A stretch of DNA of 64,000 nucleotides from Gammaproteobacteria bacterium (GTDB lineage Bacteria; Pseudomonadota; Gammaproteobacteria; HK1). The notes under the pieces were generated by a model that was not told the origin of the DNA, did not search any database, and saw nothing but the letters and a program-made list of their open reading frames with translations. Position numbers and translations under genes: made by a program. The stretch lies in assembly GCA_021773635.1 (NCBI GenBank), contig JAJFJV010000021.1, positions 1 to 64,000 of the forward strand, given 5' to 3'. Shown one piece after another: positions 28,101 to 38,115 of the stretch; positions within the stretch are counted from its first letter, which is position 1, and every line of letters begins with the position of its first letter.

Positions 28101-29111
28101 TCAGGCCTCTGGCTCAGCGGCTTTCAATTTCTTGCCGCTTAGCTGCAACAGGCGTATGAGGCGAGTCTCAAAGACCGCTTTTGGACGCGTTTCTATCGGC
28201 AGATACCAATGCTCCGGGCCGGCGAAGAAGGTGCATTTCACCGCGTCTTTTTCAGTCATGATGACCGGCAGTTCATCTCCAAAAGTGATGTCGGCACGGA
28301 CAAACGGGTAATGATCCGGAAACGGATGCTCGACGGGGCTAAAACCCGATTGCCGCAAGCTATGGAAAAATTTCCCCGGGTCCCCAATGCCGGCCACCGC
28401 ATGAACCTCAGGAGTGCCCAGGCTGTCTGGAACGAGCACCCGGGAGTTATCCGCGACACCACGTATCGCACCGGGTATGGTCTGTAAACCAAACTCCCCT
28501 CTTCCAGCCACGCCATTGACCACCAGCATATCCACACTATCGAGCCTGGAGATGGGCTCTCGCAGGGGGCCAGCCGGCAGGCAGCGGCCATTGCCGAAGC
28601 GTCGCTCACCATCTATAACTGCAATATCTACATCCCGTGCAAGGGCCAGATGCTGCAGGCCGTCATCACTGATGATGATGTCACAATGGTCGTATTGCAG
28701 CAGCGCCGATGCCGCTTCCGCGCGTTTTGGACCCGCGGCCACCGGGCACCCACAACGTTTTGCCAATAGTACGGCTTCGTCGCCCACGGCCACCGGATCG
28801 CTGTCCGGGCGCACCTGCTGTGGCCAGCTACCGGCTTGGCCGCGGTAACCGCGGCAGATAATGCCAGGATGAAAACCCTGCCCCCGCAGGAACCCCGCCA
28901 GCCAGATAACCAGGGGCGTCTTGCCGGTACCGCCGACACTGATGTTGCCCACCACCACCACGGGCACCGGTAAACGGGTTACCTTGCGCAGGCCAAAACG
29001 AAAAGCAGTGCGGCGAAGGGAAACCGCCAGCTGGAACAGGATGGCCAGGGGCAGCAATGGCAGCCCGAGGCGGGAATCTCCATACCAGATATCCTCAAGC
29101 CATTTTCTCAT
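28101..29111 (-). CDS. lpxK: Tetraacyldisaccharide 4'-kinase
   Basis: Phosphorylates the 4' position of the lipid A precursor at the inner membrane. The 336-residue product has an N-terminal membrane-associated helix ([16 protein letters not shown]), the P-loop [17 protein letters not shown] (about residues 50-66), [27 protein letters not shown] with the catalytic acidic residues, and [19 protein letters not shown] near the C terminus. The ATG at 29111 lies seven bases after the exbD stop; its ribosome site is weak, which suggests coupling. Confidence 0.96.
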   Translation of the reverse strand: MRKWLEDIWYGDSRLGLPLLPLAILFQLAVSLRRTAFRFGLRKVTRLPVPVVVVGNISVGGTGKTPLVIWLAGFLRGQGFHPGIICRGYRGQAGSWPQQVRPDSDPVAVGDEAVLLAKRCGCPVAAGPKRAEAASALLQYDHCDIIISDDGLQHLALARDVDIAVIDGERRFGNGRCLPAGPLREPISRLDSVDMLVVNGVAGRGEFGLQTIPGAIRGVADNSRVLVPDSLGTPEVHAVAGIGDPGKFFHSLRQSGFSPVEHPFPDHYPFVRADITFGDELPVIMTEKDAVKCTFFAGPEHWYLPIETRPKAVFETRLIRLLQLSGKKLKAAEPEA

Positions 29112-29118
29112 GGAGCGT

Positions 29119-29541
29119 TCAGCGCTTGCCTGCTTCTTCAAAACGGGTGGCAAAGGAAAGGCGCACCAAACCCAGCTGGCTGGCCGCATCCATCACCGTG
29201 ATAACCGCCTGGTGCGGGGTGTTGGCATCCGCGGTAACGATGATCGGCGGTGTTTCGCCCGCTGCGGCTTCTCTCAGGGCGCGCTTGAGGCTCTGCAACT
29301 GGCGATTCACCAGAGCTTTGCCATTCAGATAGTAGGCTCCCTTGGCATCAATGGTGAGCTCTATCCGCTTCTCTTTCTTAATCTCGGGCTTGGCCGAAGC
29401 CTCGGGCAGATCAATAGCGAGTTCAGCATCCTGGTTAAAGCTGGTTGAGACCATAAAGAAAATTAACAGCAGGAACACCACATCGATGAGTGGAGTGAGA
29501 TTGACGTCCGGATTCTCCAGACGTGAGTGTCGGAGTTTCAT
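29119..29541 (-). CDS. exbD: ExbD/TolR-family biopolymer transport protein
   Basis: A 140-residue inner-membrane protein with a single N-terminal membrane helix carrying the functional Asp (NLTPLIDVVFLLLIFFMVS, about residues 15-35) and a periplasmic domain. With ExbB it uses the proton gradient to energise a TonB-like partner. Two bases separate it from exbB. No tonB gene is nearby, and the position before lpxK is shared with Pseudomonas. Confidence 0.94.
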   Translation of the reverse strand: MKLRHSRLENPDVNLTPLIDVVFLLLIFFMVSTSFNQDAELAIDLPEASAKPEIKKEKRIELTIDAKGAYYLNGKALVNRQLQSLKRALREAAAGETPPIIVTADANTPHQAVITVMDAASQLGLVRLSFATRFEEAGKR

Positions 29542-29543
29542 GC

Positions 29544-30167
29544 CTAACTCATCTCTGCACCGGAACGTTCGCCGTGCAGCACTTCGATCATTTTCAACAC
29601 TTCCTGTTCCATGCTGATGACCAGCTCGTTTACACGGCCGCGGAAATAGCGATAGAACATCAGGCTGGGAATGGCCACGGATATCCCGGTTGCAGTGGTG
29701 ATGAGTGCCTCGGATATCCCACCTGCCAGCACCCCCGGATCGCCGATTCCCTGGGTGGTGATGACGGCAAATACCTTGATCATGCCGATAACTGTTCCCA
29801 GCAGACCCAGTAGTGGTGTAATAGAGGCAATGGTCCCCAAGGTGTTGAGGTAGCGCTCCAGTTCATGGATTACGTGTCGGCCGACATCCTCAATCCCCTC
29901 TTTCATGATCTCGCGCTCGCAGTCCCGATTGACCAGGCCGACGGCAAGAATACGCCCGAGGGGCGAGGCAACTCCCACATCATGAATTCGCTCCTCGGTC
30001 AACTCCCCCTTTTTGAGCCATTGCCAGACCTGCACCACCAGTCCGTCGGGGCAAATGCGCTGGCGTTGCAAGGTCCAGAAGCGCTCGCCGATGATTGCCA
30101 GTGCGGCAACCGAACACAGAAATATGGGCAGCATCAACCAGCCGCCGGCTTTCACAAGTTCCAGCAC
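29544..30167 (-). CDS. exbB: ExbB/TolQ-family proton channel protein
   Basis: A 207-residue MotA/TolQ/ExbB protein with three membrane helices: WLMLPIFLCSVAALAII near the N terminus and the conserved pair TLGTIASITPLLGLLGTVIGMI (about residues 108-130) and ISEALITTATGISVAIPSLMFYRYF. It pairs with ExbD. A 101-bp gap separates it from comEC, which is transcribed in the same direction. Confidence 0.94.
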   Translation of the reverse strand: MLELVKAGGWLMLPIFLCSVAALAIIGERFWTLQRQRICPDGLVVQVWQWLKKGELTEERIHDVGVASPLGRILAVGLVNRDCEREIMKEGIEDVGRHVIHELERYLNTLGTIASITPLLGLLGTVIGMIKVFAVITTQGIGDPGVLAGGISEALITTATGISVAIPSLMFYRYFRGRVNELVISMEQEVLKMIEVLHGERSGAEMS

Positions 30168-30268
30168 GGGACAATTCCTCTTCAGAGAGTCAGGTGGCGG
30201 GGCTGAGATGAATGGCCCCTCAAACGGTTGCTAAATGTAGCAGACCTGCAAGGCGGTGGAAAAGCGGA

Positions 30269-32593
30269 CTATGGAGACGGATCGGGCCCAATGTCCTTCC
30301 GCTGAAAATTCCAGAAATGCCTCGCCTCGTCACGGTAACGTGTAATTGGCCCAATGGCGCCAGGAATACTTTGAAAACTGATAGCGCCGGATCGGTCGGT
30401 GCGATAGATCCGGCTGCCCGCACGTTGATAACGGGCAAGCACCTGTTTATGAGGAAAGCGGAAGCGGTTTCGATAGGCCACGGGGAAAAAAACACTGCCT
30501 GGCTGCACTGCATCTATAAAAGCCGTGGTGGAAGAAGTTTTACTGCCGTGATGTGGAGCCACCAGCACATCCACAGGAGGCAGGCTCCTAACAATACTCA
30601 GCAACTCGGATTCAGCCGCCCTTTCGATATCTCCCGGCAGCAACACACTGCCGCCGGGCGCGGAGACATAAAGCACGCAGGAACGGTCGTTGCCGCGCAA
30701 TAGACTACCCGTCGCGGGACTCAGGATACGAAATTCTACTCCGTCCCAGTGCCAGTGCTGACCGGCCCCGCAAGGGGTGGCGCCCGGAAAGCGTGTTGGT
30801 TCAGAGCTGGTTAGATGCTTTATATCAATACCGCGACGCAGGCTTTTTAGCCCCCCGGCATGATCGCTATCACCGTGACTGACTATGAGCCGATCGACCT
30901 GCTGCCATCCGCGTGCACGCAGGAAGGGCAACAGCACCGCCCGCCCGGCATCAAAACTGACGGAATAAGCGGGGCCGGTGTCGTAGATCAACACCCGGTG
31001 ATGCGTCTCCACCACCGCGGCCAGGCCCTGTCCCACGTCAAGCAGACTAAAGCGATAGGAACCGACTGGTGGTCGGTCGGGCACATGAAAGAGTAGCGGC
31101 AGCAGCCAGAACAAGCCGGTCCAGCGAGCAGGAAACCCGGCTGGCAACAGCAACATGGCAATCCCGAAGAAGCTGGCTATTACCGTCCATAACGGTGGCG
31201 TTCCGGCCAGGGCATGCAATGGCTCCAGTGCTGCGAGTAACTCCAGCGTGGGCCAGAGCAGCGCCAAAATCTGCTCGGCCAGCCCGAGCAAGCTGGCACC
31301 AACTGTCGGCAGGGGCAGCAACAACAGCACGCCGACGAGGGTCAGGGGAACCACCAGCAGACCCACCCAGGGCACGGCAATCAGATTGGCGAGCGGTGCC
31401 GCCAGCGCTTGTTGCTGAAAGAACACCAGGCTAAGCGGCAGCAAGCCAATCACCACCACTGCCTGTACCCTGCCCCACTTCCACCATATGCCCCCGGGGG
31501 ATATTCGCGCCCCCATGGCGTATAGAATCACCCCTACTGCCGTGAAGGAAAGCCAGAATCCTGCACTGAGGGCGGCAAAGGGATCGAGCAATAAAACCAC
31601 GAACAGTGCTGTTGCGAGTGAAATACCGGGCGGAATACGACGCGCGAAAATGATCCCGGCCATGAAAATCACCACCATCACCAGTGCGCGTTGTGCGGGT
31701 ATGGCAAAGCCTGATAATGCGGCGTAGATCGCCGCGGCCAGGATGGCCATGGCTGCGGCAAATCGGGGCACCGGAAGCCACAGCATGAGCCGCCCGGAGT
31801 TGCGCCACAGAAGCTGCCCGAGGGCAAAGCCAAAGGCGGCTACCAGGCCGATGTGCAGGCCGGATATGGCCATCAGATGGCTGGTGCCGGTACGTCGCAG
31901 GGTCTCCCACTGACTGCTATCCATTTCCCGACGCATGCCCAATGCAAGGCCCTTCAACATGCCACGAAAAGGTGTGGCCCCCACGGCCGCGTCCATGGCT
32001 TCAGCCAGGCCTTCCCGTTTGTGGGCTACCCATTGACCCGTGGAGATCGCCAGGCGCCTGTTTTCGTCCTTGCCGCGCACGTAGCCGGTTGCTCCGATGC
32101 CCTCGCGGAACAACCAGCCCTCGTAGTCAAAACCTCCGGGGTTTCGAAAGCCGTGAGGCCGCTTCAGGCGTACCGTCAGCTGCCAACGTTCTCCTGGATG
32201 CAGTGCGGGTGGGTGCTGATACCAGCTCAATCGAAATCGCTTGGGACCAGCCCAGGGGATGGGTGCCAAATGTTTGGCCCGGATCCACTGAGTCGGCACA
32301 AAATCAAAACGAACACGGCGTGCATCGCGTACGGGAACCGAAGCTATGGTTCCAATAAGGGCAAGGTCTTGCCCTTCCAATTCCGCGGGGAGTGCCGGAC
32401 TGAGGGCCCACCCGGCGCGCAGCAGCGCCCACAGAAAGCCACACGTGAATAATGCAGGAAGCCGCCAGGGGCGACCGAACAGCGCGAAAAAAACCGCGAC
32501 TGGCAGAAATTGCACCCACACAAGTTCTGGCAATTCCGCCAGGCCGACACAAAACAGAATCCCCAACAACAAAGCGATCGTCCCTGAACGCAT
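30269..32593 (-). CDS. comEC: ComEC/Rec2 DNA-uptake channel protein
   Basis: Forms the inner-membrane channel for single-stranded DNA uptake in natural transformation. The 774-residue product has N-terminal membrane helices, a ComEC_N soluble region (GMLKGLALGMRREMDSSQWETLRRTGTSHLMAISGLHIGL), a multi-helix competence domain, and a C-terminal metallo-beta-lactamase-type domain with LLDVGQGLAAVVE, VSHGDSDHAGGL and VLVAPHHGSKTSS. The histidine motifs are intact. ATG 32593 follows GGGAG; it is divergent from the DUF2062 gene. Its presence suggests the organism can take up DNA. Confidence 0.95.
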   Translation of the reverse strand: MRSGTIALLLGILFCVGLAELPELVWVQFLPVAVFFALFGRPWRLPALFTCGFLWALLRAGWALSPALPAELEGQDLALIGTIASVPVRDARRVRFDFVPTQWIRAKHLAPIPWAGPKRFRLSWYQHPPALHPGERWQLTVRLKRPHGFRNPGGFDYEGWLFREGIGATGYVRGKDENRRLAISTGQWVAHKREGLAEAMDAAVGATPFRGMLKGLALGMRREMDSSQWETLRRTGTSHLMAISGLHIGLVAAFGFALGQLLWRNSGRLMLWLPVPRFAAAMAILAAAIYAALSGFAIPAQRALVMVVIFMAGIIFARRIPPGISLATALFVVLLLDPFAALSAGFWLSFTAVGVILYAMGARISPGGIWWKWGRVQAVVVIGLLPLSLVFFQQQALAAPLANLIAVPWVGLLVVPLTLVGVLLLLPLPTVGASLLGLAEQILALLWPTLELLAALEPLHALAGTPPLWTVIASFFGIAMLLLPAGFPARWTGLFWLLPLLFHVPDRPPVGSYRFSLLDVGQGLAAVVETHHRVLIYDTGPAYSVSFDAGRAVLLPFLRARGWQQVDRLIVSHGDSDHAGGLKSLRRGIDIKHLTSSEPTRFPGATPCGAGQHWHWDGVEFRILSPATGSLLRGNDRSCVLYVSAPGGSVLLPGDIERAAESELLSIVRSLPPVDVLVAPHHGSKTSSTTAFIDAVQPGSVFFPVAYRNRFRFPHKQVLARYQRAGSRIYRTDRSGAISFQSIPGAIGPITRYRDEARHFWNFQRKDIGPDPSP

Positions 32594-32726
32594 GCAATCT
32601 CCCTTGCGCATTTACTTGAAATATCAGCATAGCCCGCGGATTATCAAAGATAATGTTCCAGCAGCCGATATCTGAAATAATTCCGGGACCACCTGCTTTC
32701 ACTATGACGAAGACGCGCCACACGCC

Positions 32727-33254
32727 ATGCCTCGTGCCTTTCTAAAGAGACATCTTCCCCATCCGCACCGCTTTCACAAGCACCGGAAGCTGCAGCTCCT
32801 GGGAGATGCCTTGCACAATCCCAATCTCTGGCATCTCAACCGGAATTCAGTGGCCAATGGGATTGCCGTAGGCCTGTTTATCGCCTTCGTTCCACTGCCC
32901 CTGCAGATGCTGCTGGCCGCCGCGATATCCATTGCCATCGGCTGCAATCTTGCCATCGCGGTGATCTTCGTCTGGATTAGCAACCCGCTTACCATGGCAC
33001 CCCTGTTTTATGGCGCTTATCGGCTCGGCGCCTGGGTCCTGGATGTGCCCGCCACAAAGATGGGCTTTGAGGTCTCCATAGACTGGCTCATGACACAATT
33101 CGGGGCCGTCTGGGAGCCTTTTCTGCTTGGTTGTTTTCTGAGCGGGACGCTGGCAGCCCTGATTGGCAATGGGCTTGCCCGTCTGCTGTGGCGCTTCCAT
33201 GTGATAAGAAGTTGGCGGGAGCGTGCCGCGCAGCGCCGCAGCCAGCGAACCTGA
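32727..33254 (+). CDS. DUF2062 membrane protein
   Basis: A 175-residue inner-membrane protein of the DUF2062 family: a basic N terminus (RHLPHPHRFHKHRKLQLLGD), SVANGIAVGLFIAFVPLPLQMLLAAAI, ISNPLTMAPLFYGAYRLG, and a C-terminal helix ending in a basic tail. Its biochemical role is unknown. In Pseudomonas a DUF2062 gene sits between comA and lolC, exactly as here. Confidence 0.9.
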   Translation: MPRAFLKRHLPHPHRFHKHRKLQLLGDALHNPNLWHLNRNSVANGIAVGLFIAFVPLPLQMLLAAAISIAIGCNLAIAVIFVWISNPLTMAPLFYGAYRLGAWVLDVPATKMGFEVSIDWLMTQFGAVWEPFLLGCFLSGTLAALIGNGLARLLWRFHVIRSWRERAAQRRSQRT

Positions 33255-33271
33255 GCCCGCTACTTTTCGAC

Positions 33272-33436
33272 TAGGAGCCTGTCGGATTTAGGCGCTCCTA
33301 GCGAGGGGAAGCCATATTGAGACAGATTTTTTGGTCATTTGAGGATAATAGTCACTCTATTAGACGAAAAGGACCAGAAAATAGGGCCAATAGGGCTTTT
33401 CCGCAGTAGGGCCGTCCTAAGTCCGACAGACTCCTA
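33272..33436. mobile_element. MITE-like element with 21-bp terminal inverted repeats
   Basis: The ends TAGGAGCCTGTCGGATTTAG (33272-) and, read on the other strand from 33436, TAGGAGTCTGTCGGACTTAG match in 19 of 21 positions. The 165-bp body is AT-richer than its surroundings and contains no reading frame of note. The outer TA at each end could be a target duplication of the Tc1/IS630 kind, or part of the repeat; no longer duplication is visible. A local hairpin (TAGGAGC/GCTCCTA, 33272-33300) lies at the left end. The right end overlaps the last codons of lolD. Confidence 0.75.
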
Positions 33437-34106
33437 AAACCCCGTCTTCCAGCAGCAGCACCCGATCCATGCGTCCGGCCAGTGTCGAGTCGTGGGTAAC
33501 CACCACCAGACTGGTGCCAGACTCGCGATTGAGCTCCAGCATCAATTCGTAAACCCGCTCCGCGGTATCGCGGTCAAGATTTCCCGTTGGTTCATCGGCA
33601 AGCATGCAGTCCGGTTGTGTCACCAGCGCGCGCGCGATGGCCGCGCGTTGCCGCTCACCACCCGAGAGTTCTCCCGGCTTGTGCTGCAAGCGATCGTCGA
33701 GCCCTACCCGTGCCAGTATCTCGCTTGCGGTCGCCATCGCCTGTGCCCCGCTCTGGCCACGGATGAATAGCGGCATGGCAACATTTTCCACCGCGGTGAA
33801 CTCCGGCAACAGATGATGAAACTGGTAGACGAAACCAAGCGCACGGTTACGCAGTTCGCTGCGTCCCTGTTCACCCAGGGCATGGATATCCGCGCCTTTG
33901 ATAACCACCTGCCCGGCATTGGGTTCATCCAGACCACCCAGAATGTGCAGCAAAGTGCTTTTTCCGGAACCCGATGTGCCGATAATGGCGAGCCGCTCTC
34001 CCGGTTCCACCCTGAGTCCCACTCCACGTAACACTTCGACCCGCAAACCACCCTCGGCAAAGGTCTTGTGCACGCCCTCGCAGGCGATGATCGCCGGCTT
34101 ATTCAT
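33417..34106 (-). CDS. lolD: Lipoprotein-releasing ABC transporter ATPase LolD
   Basis: The ATPase of the lipoprotein sorting system. The 229-residue product has Walker [19 protein letters not shown], the signature [16 protein letters not shown], Walker [13 protein letters not shown] and the H-loop VVVTHD. ATG 34106 overlaps the lolC stop by eight bases. The final codons (GVCRT-stop) are provided by the right terminal repeat of the MITE-like element, so the natural C terminus after LLLEDG has been replaced; the catalytic parts are intact. Confidence 0.95.
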   Translation of the reverse strand: MNKPAIIACEGVHKTFAEGGLRVEVLRGVGLRVEPGERLAIIGTSGSGKSTLLHILGGLDEPNAGQVVIKGADIHALGEQGRSELRNRALGFVYQFHHLLPEFTAVENVAMPLFIRGQSGAQAMATASEILARVGLDDRLQHKPGELSGGERQRAAIARALVTQPDCMLADEPTGNLDRDTAERVYELMLELNRESGTSLVVVTHDSTLAGRMDRVLLLEDGVLGVCRT

Positions 34107-35346
34107 AGCGCAGCGCCGTGGCTGGATGGGTGCGAGAGGCTCGCCAGGCGGGATAGAAAGTGGCAACGATGGTCATGAGAAAGGCCACGACCGCAATTAT
34201 GCCCACATCCGCCCAGCGCAGATCGGAGGGTACTTCACTGATGTAATAGACATCCGCGGCCAGAAATTTGGTCTCAAACAGGGACTCGATAGCGGGCACC
34301 AGGGTCTCCACGTTAAGCGCCAAGGCAATACCGCCTGCGACTCCCAGCAGGGTTCCAAAGAGCCCAATCACCATCCCCTGGACAATAAAGACGCCCATCA
34401 CCCGACGCGGAGTGAGCCCCAGGGTTCGCAGAATGGCGATATCGGATTCCTTGTCCACTACCACCATCATCAGCGTGGCGACGATATTGAAGGCAGCTAC
34501 CGCAACGATAAGGGCGAGGATAATGAACATCACGGTTTTTTCGGTTTTAAGTGCGCGAAAGAAATTGGCATGAACCTGGGTCCAGTCACTGACCCATACC
34601 GCCCGGCCAGCACTACGCCCGAGATCCTGACTCACCCGTGGAGCCTCCATCAGCTTGTCCACGCGGATACGGAGACCACTGACCGTCTCTCCGTAGCGAA
34701 ACAACTTGGCCGCATCCTGCAGATGGACCAGGGCCAATGCAGAATCATACTGAGCGTGGCCGACACGGAAGATCCCGGCGACGGTAAAGCGCTTCAGACG
34801 AGGCAAAACACCTATCGGGGTGACGTTGGGCTGTGGCGCCAGGGTCGTGAGTTTATCGCCAACGCGTAAACCCAGCGCACGCGCGAGATCTGCGCCCACA
34901 AGAATCTTGAAGGCATTTGCTTGCAGGGCATCGAGACTGCCTGCCTCCATATAGCCCCGGATGTCGGAAACCGCGCCCTCTTCCGCGGGCAAAATGCCGC
35001 GCAGCAGGGCACCCCGAACATAGCTACCCCGGCTCAGCATGACTTCACCGCGCACATAAGGCGCCACACCGGTGACCTGCGGGTGCTCGCCGGCCAGCCG
35101 AGCCAGTTTGGGCCAGTCTTCCAGCCGCCCATTGACTCCGGAAATAGTGGCGTGGGAGGCCATCCCGAGGATGCGTTCCCGCAATTCCTTCTCGAAGCCA
35201 TTCATCACGGAAAGCACGGTAATCAGTGCAGTCACCCCGAGGGCGATACCCGCCATAGAGCTGAAGCTGATGAAGGAAATGAAATGATTTCGGCGCTTGG
35301 CGCGGGTGTAGCGCAGGCCGATGTAGGCTTCCAGGGGTCGAAACAT
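34099..35346 (-). CDS. lolC: Lipoprotein-releasing ABC transporter permease (LolC/LolE/LolF)
   Basis: A 415-residue FtsX-like permease: N-terminal [33 protein letters not shown], a periplasmic domain of ~200 residues, and three C-terminal helices ([60 protein letters not shown]), ending TALRYE. It works with LolD to hand lipoproteins to LolA. Only one permease gene is present in this cluster, so it may act as a homodimer in the manner of LolF, or the second gene may be elsewhere. AGGGA precedes ATG 35346. Confidence 0.92.
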   Translation of the reverse strand: MFRPLEAYIGLRYTRAKRRNHFISFISFSSMAGIALGVTALITVLSVMNGFEKELRERILGMASHATISGVNGRLEDWPKLARLAGEHPQVTGVAPYVRGEVMLSRGSYVRGALLRGILPAEEGAVSDIRGYMEAGSLDALQANAFKILVGADLARALGLRVGDKLTTLAPQPNVTPIGVLPRLKRFTVAGIFRVGHAQYDSALALVHLQDAAKLFRYGETVSGLRIRVDKLMEAPRVSQDLGRSAGRAVWVSDWTQVHANFFRALKTEKTVMFIILALIVAVAAFNIVATLMMVVVDKESDIAILRTLGLTPRRVMGVFIVQGMVIGLFGTLLGVAGGIALALNVETLVPAIESLFETKFLAADVYYISEVPSDLRWADVGIIAVVAFLMTIVATFYPAWRASRTHPATALRYE

Positions 35347-35465
35347 GGCGCGTCCCTAATCCTGGCAACGAAGCTTGTTGTGGCTGAAAAATAGAATTCT
35401 GCAGATCATATTATCTAGCATATACAACAGTTTAATGGATAAACTTAACTCAGTAAATTATATCT

Positions 35466-36158
35466 TTAGGGTTTCTTCCCGGCCCCGGGGAGTTGAGCCA
35501 CCTGGTCGCGCAGATATACCGGCAGGGCCTCCTCTGCTGCGACGTCGAGCCCCTGGGAGAAAAACTCCGCCCCCAGCAACACCACATCCCGGGCGCTGGG
35601 GTATTCGTCGGGAAAGCAATCTTGCGGACGACCACAGGCGCCGGTCAATGCGGCCTTATAACTCTCCCAGCCGCAACCCGCACCCGCCCATTGCCCGCCG
35701 GCAGCCAGGCTAACTGCCTCGGGAGGGCTTAGTCTGTCTGGTTCAGAGATTTGCATAATACCGTTTGCATCGGCCTCGTAGACACCCCAGTAAACCTCGT
35801 CCATACGCGCATCCAGCGCGGCCATTACCCGCGTGTAACCGTGGGCACGGAACACGCCCTGGGCAAGGGCCTGCAACGAGGAGACCCGGGCAACCCTGAG
35901 CCCCAATCCCAACGCAAGCCCCTGGATCACGCCAGTGCCAATACGTATCCCGGTGAAAGCCCCTGGTCCACAACCAAAGGCCAGGCCATCCACAGCGCTC
36001 GCCTTCAATCCGGCCTCGGCAAGCGCCGACTCCACCATGGGTAAAATCAGTTCCGTATGCTGGCGTGGCGCCAGCTGGAAACGCTCGACAATTTCTCCAT
36101 CCACGGACAGCGCACAGGAGCAGGCGTCACTGGTGGTATCCAGGCCAAGTAACTTCAT
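35466..36158 (-). CDS. tsaB: tRNA threonylcarbamoyladenosine modification protein TsaB
   Basis: Part of the TsaBDE complex that makes the t6A base at position 37 of tRNAs. The 230-residue product has the ASKHA-like N terminus LLGLDTTSDACSCAL, HTELILPMVESALAEAG and FGCGPGAFTGIRIGTGVIQGLALG, all typical of TsaB. The ATG at 36158 overlaps the yoaA stop (ATGA). The tsaC-type synthase for the same pathway is at 47.1 kb in this window. Confidence 0.95.
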   Translation of the reverse strand: MKLLGLDTTSDACSCALSVDGEIVERFQLAPRQHTELILPMVESALAEAGLKASAVDGLAFGCGPGAFTGIRIGTGVIQGLALGLGLRVARVSSLQALAQGVFRAHGYTRVMAALDARMDEVYWGVYEADANGIMQISEPDRLSPPEAVSLAAGGQWAGAGCGWESYKAALTGACGRPQDCFPDEYPSARDVVLLGAEFFSQGLDVAAEEALPVYLRDQVAQLPGAGKKP

Positions 36159-38095
36159 CCCGTATACCCAACCTGCTTGTCGCCGTCCATCATGCCAAAA
36201 AAATCGATCACGTCGTCCAGGCGACGACTCCGTGGCATCGGCGGCAGGCTGTCCAGAAAGGCACGCCCGTATGACTTGCTGCGCAGCCGCGGGTCGCACA
36301 GCATCAGCACGCCGTGATCTTCCCAGTCACGAATCAATCGGCCGGCCCCCTGTTTAAGCGCGATAACCGCCTGCGGTAACTGATATTCCATGAAGGGCGA
36401 GCGGCCTTGCTGCTGGATGCACGCCAGGCGCGCCCGCAGCAGGGGATCATCCGGTACCGCGAAGGGCAATTTATCGATAATCACGCAGGAAAGCGCCTCA
36501 CCCCGTACATCCACTCCCTGCCAGAAACTGGCCGTTCCCAGCAGGATGCAGTTGCCGTCAGCACGAAAGCTCTCCAGTAATTCGGTTCGCGGCGCGCTGC
36601 CCTGCACCAGTAATGGATAAGGCAATACTCCGCGCAAACGCTCTGCCACTGCGTCCAGCACCCGATAGCTGGTAAATAAAAAGAAGGCCCGGCCACGGCT
36701 TGCCTGCAGTACCGGCACGGCAACATCCACCAGGGCTTGCGGATATTCGGGCGATGCGGGAGCGGGCATGCCCTCGGGAAGATAACAGAGGGTCTGGTTG
36801 GCAAAGTCAAAAGGACTCTCCCAGCAGGCTTCGGAATAGTCCTGCAGCCCCAGACGCGAGGCAAAATGCCCGAAGTGCCCACCCACCGCCAGGGTGGCCG
36901 AGGTAAAAACCCAGGCACAGTGCCGGGCTGCAATATGAGCAGAGAAACTCTCGGCCACATCCAGTGGCGCCTGATGCAGGGTAAAACCACGTGGGCGCAG
37001 CTCCACCCAGCGCACCCGTCCCGCGCTTTCCTCCTCGCGCAGCAAGTGCCAGTTATCCAGCAGGCTGGCAGCACGTCGATAACACTGGGCCAGTTCCCGG
37101 CCCCGCTCGGCCAGTATCTTTAACAGCTCAACAAAATCCTCCAGGGCCTCTCCCAGGGCCTGTAGCGAGGCAGCTACCGCCGGTTGCCCGGCATATTCAT
37201 CCCATTCAAGTCGATTCCGACTGATACGCCCCGTTGGACGAAGCCCGGCCACCGCCCTGCTCATACGGCCAACCGCCACCGGCAGATCAGGCATATCCCC
37301 TGCTTCCCGGCCATAGGCTTCCGTCAGGTCGTGGAGCAACTCGGTCAGCTGACCACTGCCAAGGGAAAAGCCAAAAAACTGGGTGGCGATATCGGGTAAC
37401 ACGTGAGCTTCGTCGAAAATCACCGCCTCGACACTGGGTAACAACTCGCCGAAACCCTCCTCGCGGAGCGCGAGATCGGCAAAAAACAGGTGATGATTGA
37501 TCACCACCACATCGGCCTCGATAGCCTGCTTGCGTGCCTGCAAGACGTGACACTGCTCGATGAGGGGGCAATCGCCACCCAGACAATTTTCCACGGTCGA
37601 GGTGACCTGGCGCCAAATCGGGTCCTCTTCCGAGATCCCGGAGAGCTCTGCAATATCTCCGCTACGAGTGTGAGTGGCCCAATCATCAATACGACTCAGT
37701 TTGTCGCCTTCGTCTGCATCCCCCAGTTCGAGCTCCTGGGTGACCATACCCAGGCGAAAACTGCAGAGATAATTCGCCCGCCCCTTGAGCAGGGCGATCC
37801 GGCAACCGCCTCCCAGTGCGTCACGCATGAGGGGCAAATCACGGCTATATAACTGTTCCTGAAGGTTCTTGGTGCCGGTGGAAACCAGCACTTTCTTTCC
37901 CGATGCAATGGCCGGGGCCAGGTAGGCAAAGGTCTTACCTATGCCCGTGCCCGCCTCGCAGACCAGTACACCCGCCTCTGCCAGTGTGGCTTCAACTGCT
38001 GCGGCCATTTCCTGTTGCGGGGGACGCGGGCGAAATCCGGGAATCAATGGCTCGAGAGGGCCCGCCTCACCGAGGAGTTCCGCTGCATTCAACAT
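36155..38095 (-). CDS. yoaA: YoaA/DinG-family Fe-S ATP-dependent DNA helicase
   Basis: A 646-residue XPD-like helicase. It has a Q-motif-type RPPQQEMAAAV, Walker A CEAGTGIGKTFAYLAPAI, TGTKNLQEQL, the Fe-S cluster cysteines (YLCSF; NCLGGDCPLIEQC), the DEAH box in AVIFDEAHVLPDIA, and the C-terminal motifs VLVTSY-like LFTSYRVLDAV and GAGRLIRDWEDHG. Length and position beside tsaB fit YoaA rather than the longer DinG. ATG 38095 is used over upstream in-frame starts because it matches the family N terminus. Confidence 0.92.
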   Translation of the reverse strand: MLNAAELLGEAGPLEPLIPGFRPRPPQQEMAAAVEATLAEAGVLVCEAGTGIGKTFAYLAPAIASGKKVLVSTGTKNLQEQLYSRDLPLMRDALGGGCRIALLKGRANYLCSFRLGMVTQELELGDADEGDKLSRIDDWATHTRSGDIAELSGISEEDPIWRQVTSTVENCLGGDCPLIEQCHVLQARKQAIEADVVVINHHLFFADLALREEGFGELLPSVEAVIFDEAHVLPDIATQFFGFSLGSGQLTELLHDLTEAYGREAGDMPDLPVAVGRMSRAVAGLRPTGRISRNRLEWDEYAGQPAVAASLQALGEALEDFVELLKILAERGRELAQCYRRAASLLDNWHLLREEESAGRVRWVELRPRGFTLHQAPLDVAESFSAHIAARHCAWVFTSATLAVGGHFGHFASRLGLQDYSEACWESPFDFANQTLCYLPEGMPAPASPEYPQALVDVAVPVLQASRGRAFFLFTSYRVLDAVAERLRGVLPYPLLVQGSAPRTELLESFRADGNCILLGTASFWQGVDVRGEALSCVIIDKLPFAVPDDPLLRARLACIQQQGRSPFMEYQLPQAVIALKQGAGRLIRDWEDHGVLMLCDPRLRSKSYGRAFLDSLPPMPRSRRLDDVIDFFGMMDGDKQVGYTG

Positions 38096-38115
38096 GGGGT
38101 TAAGCGTTGCGGGGC

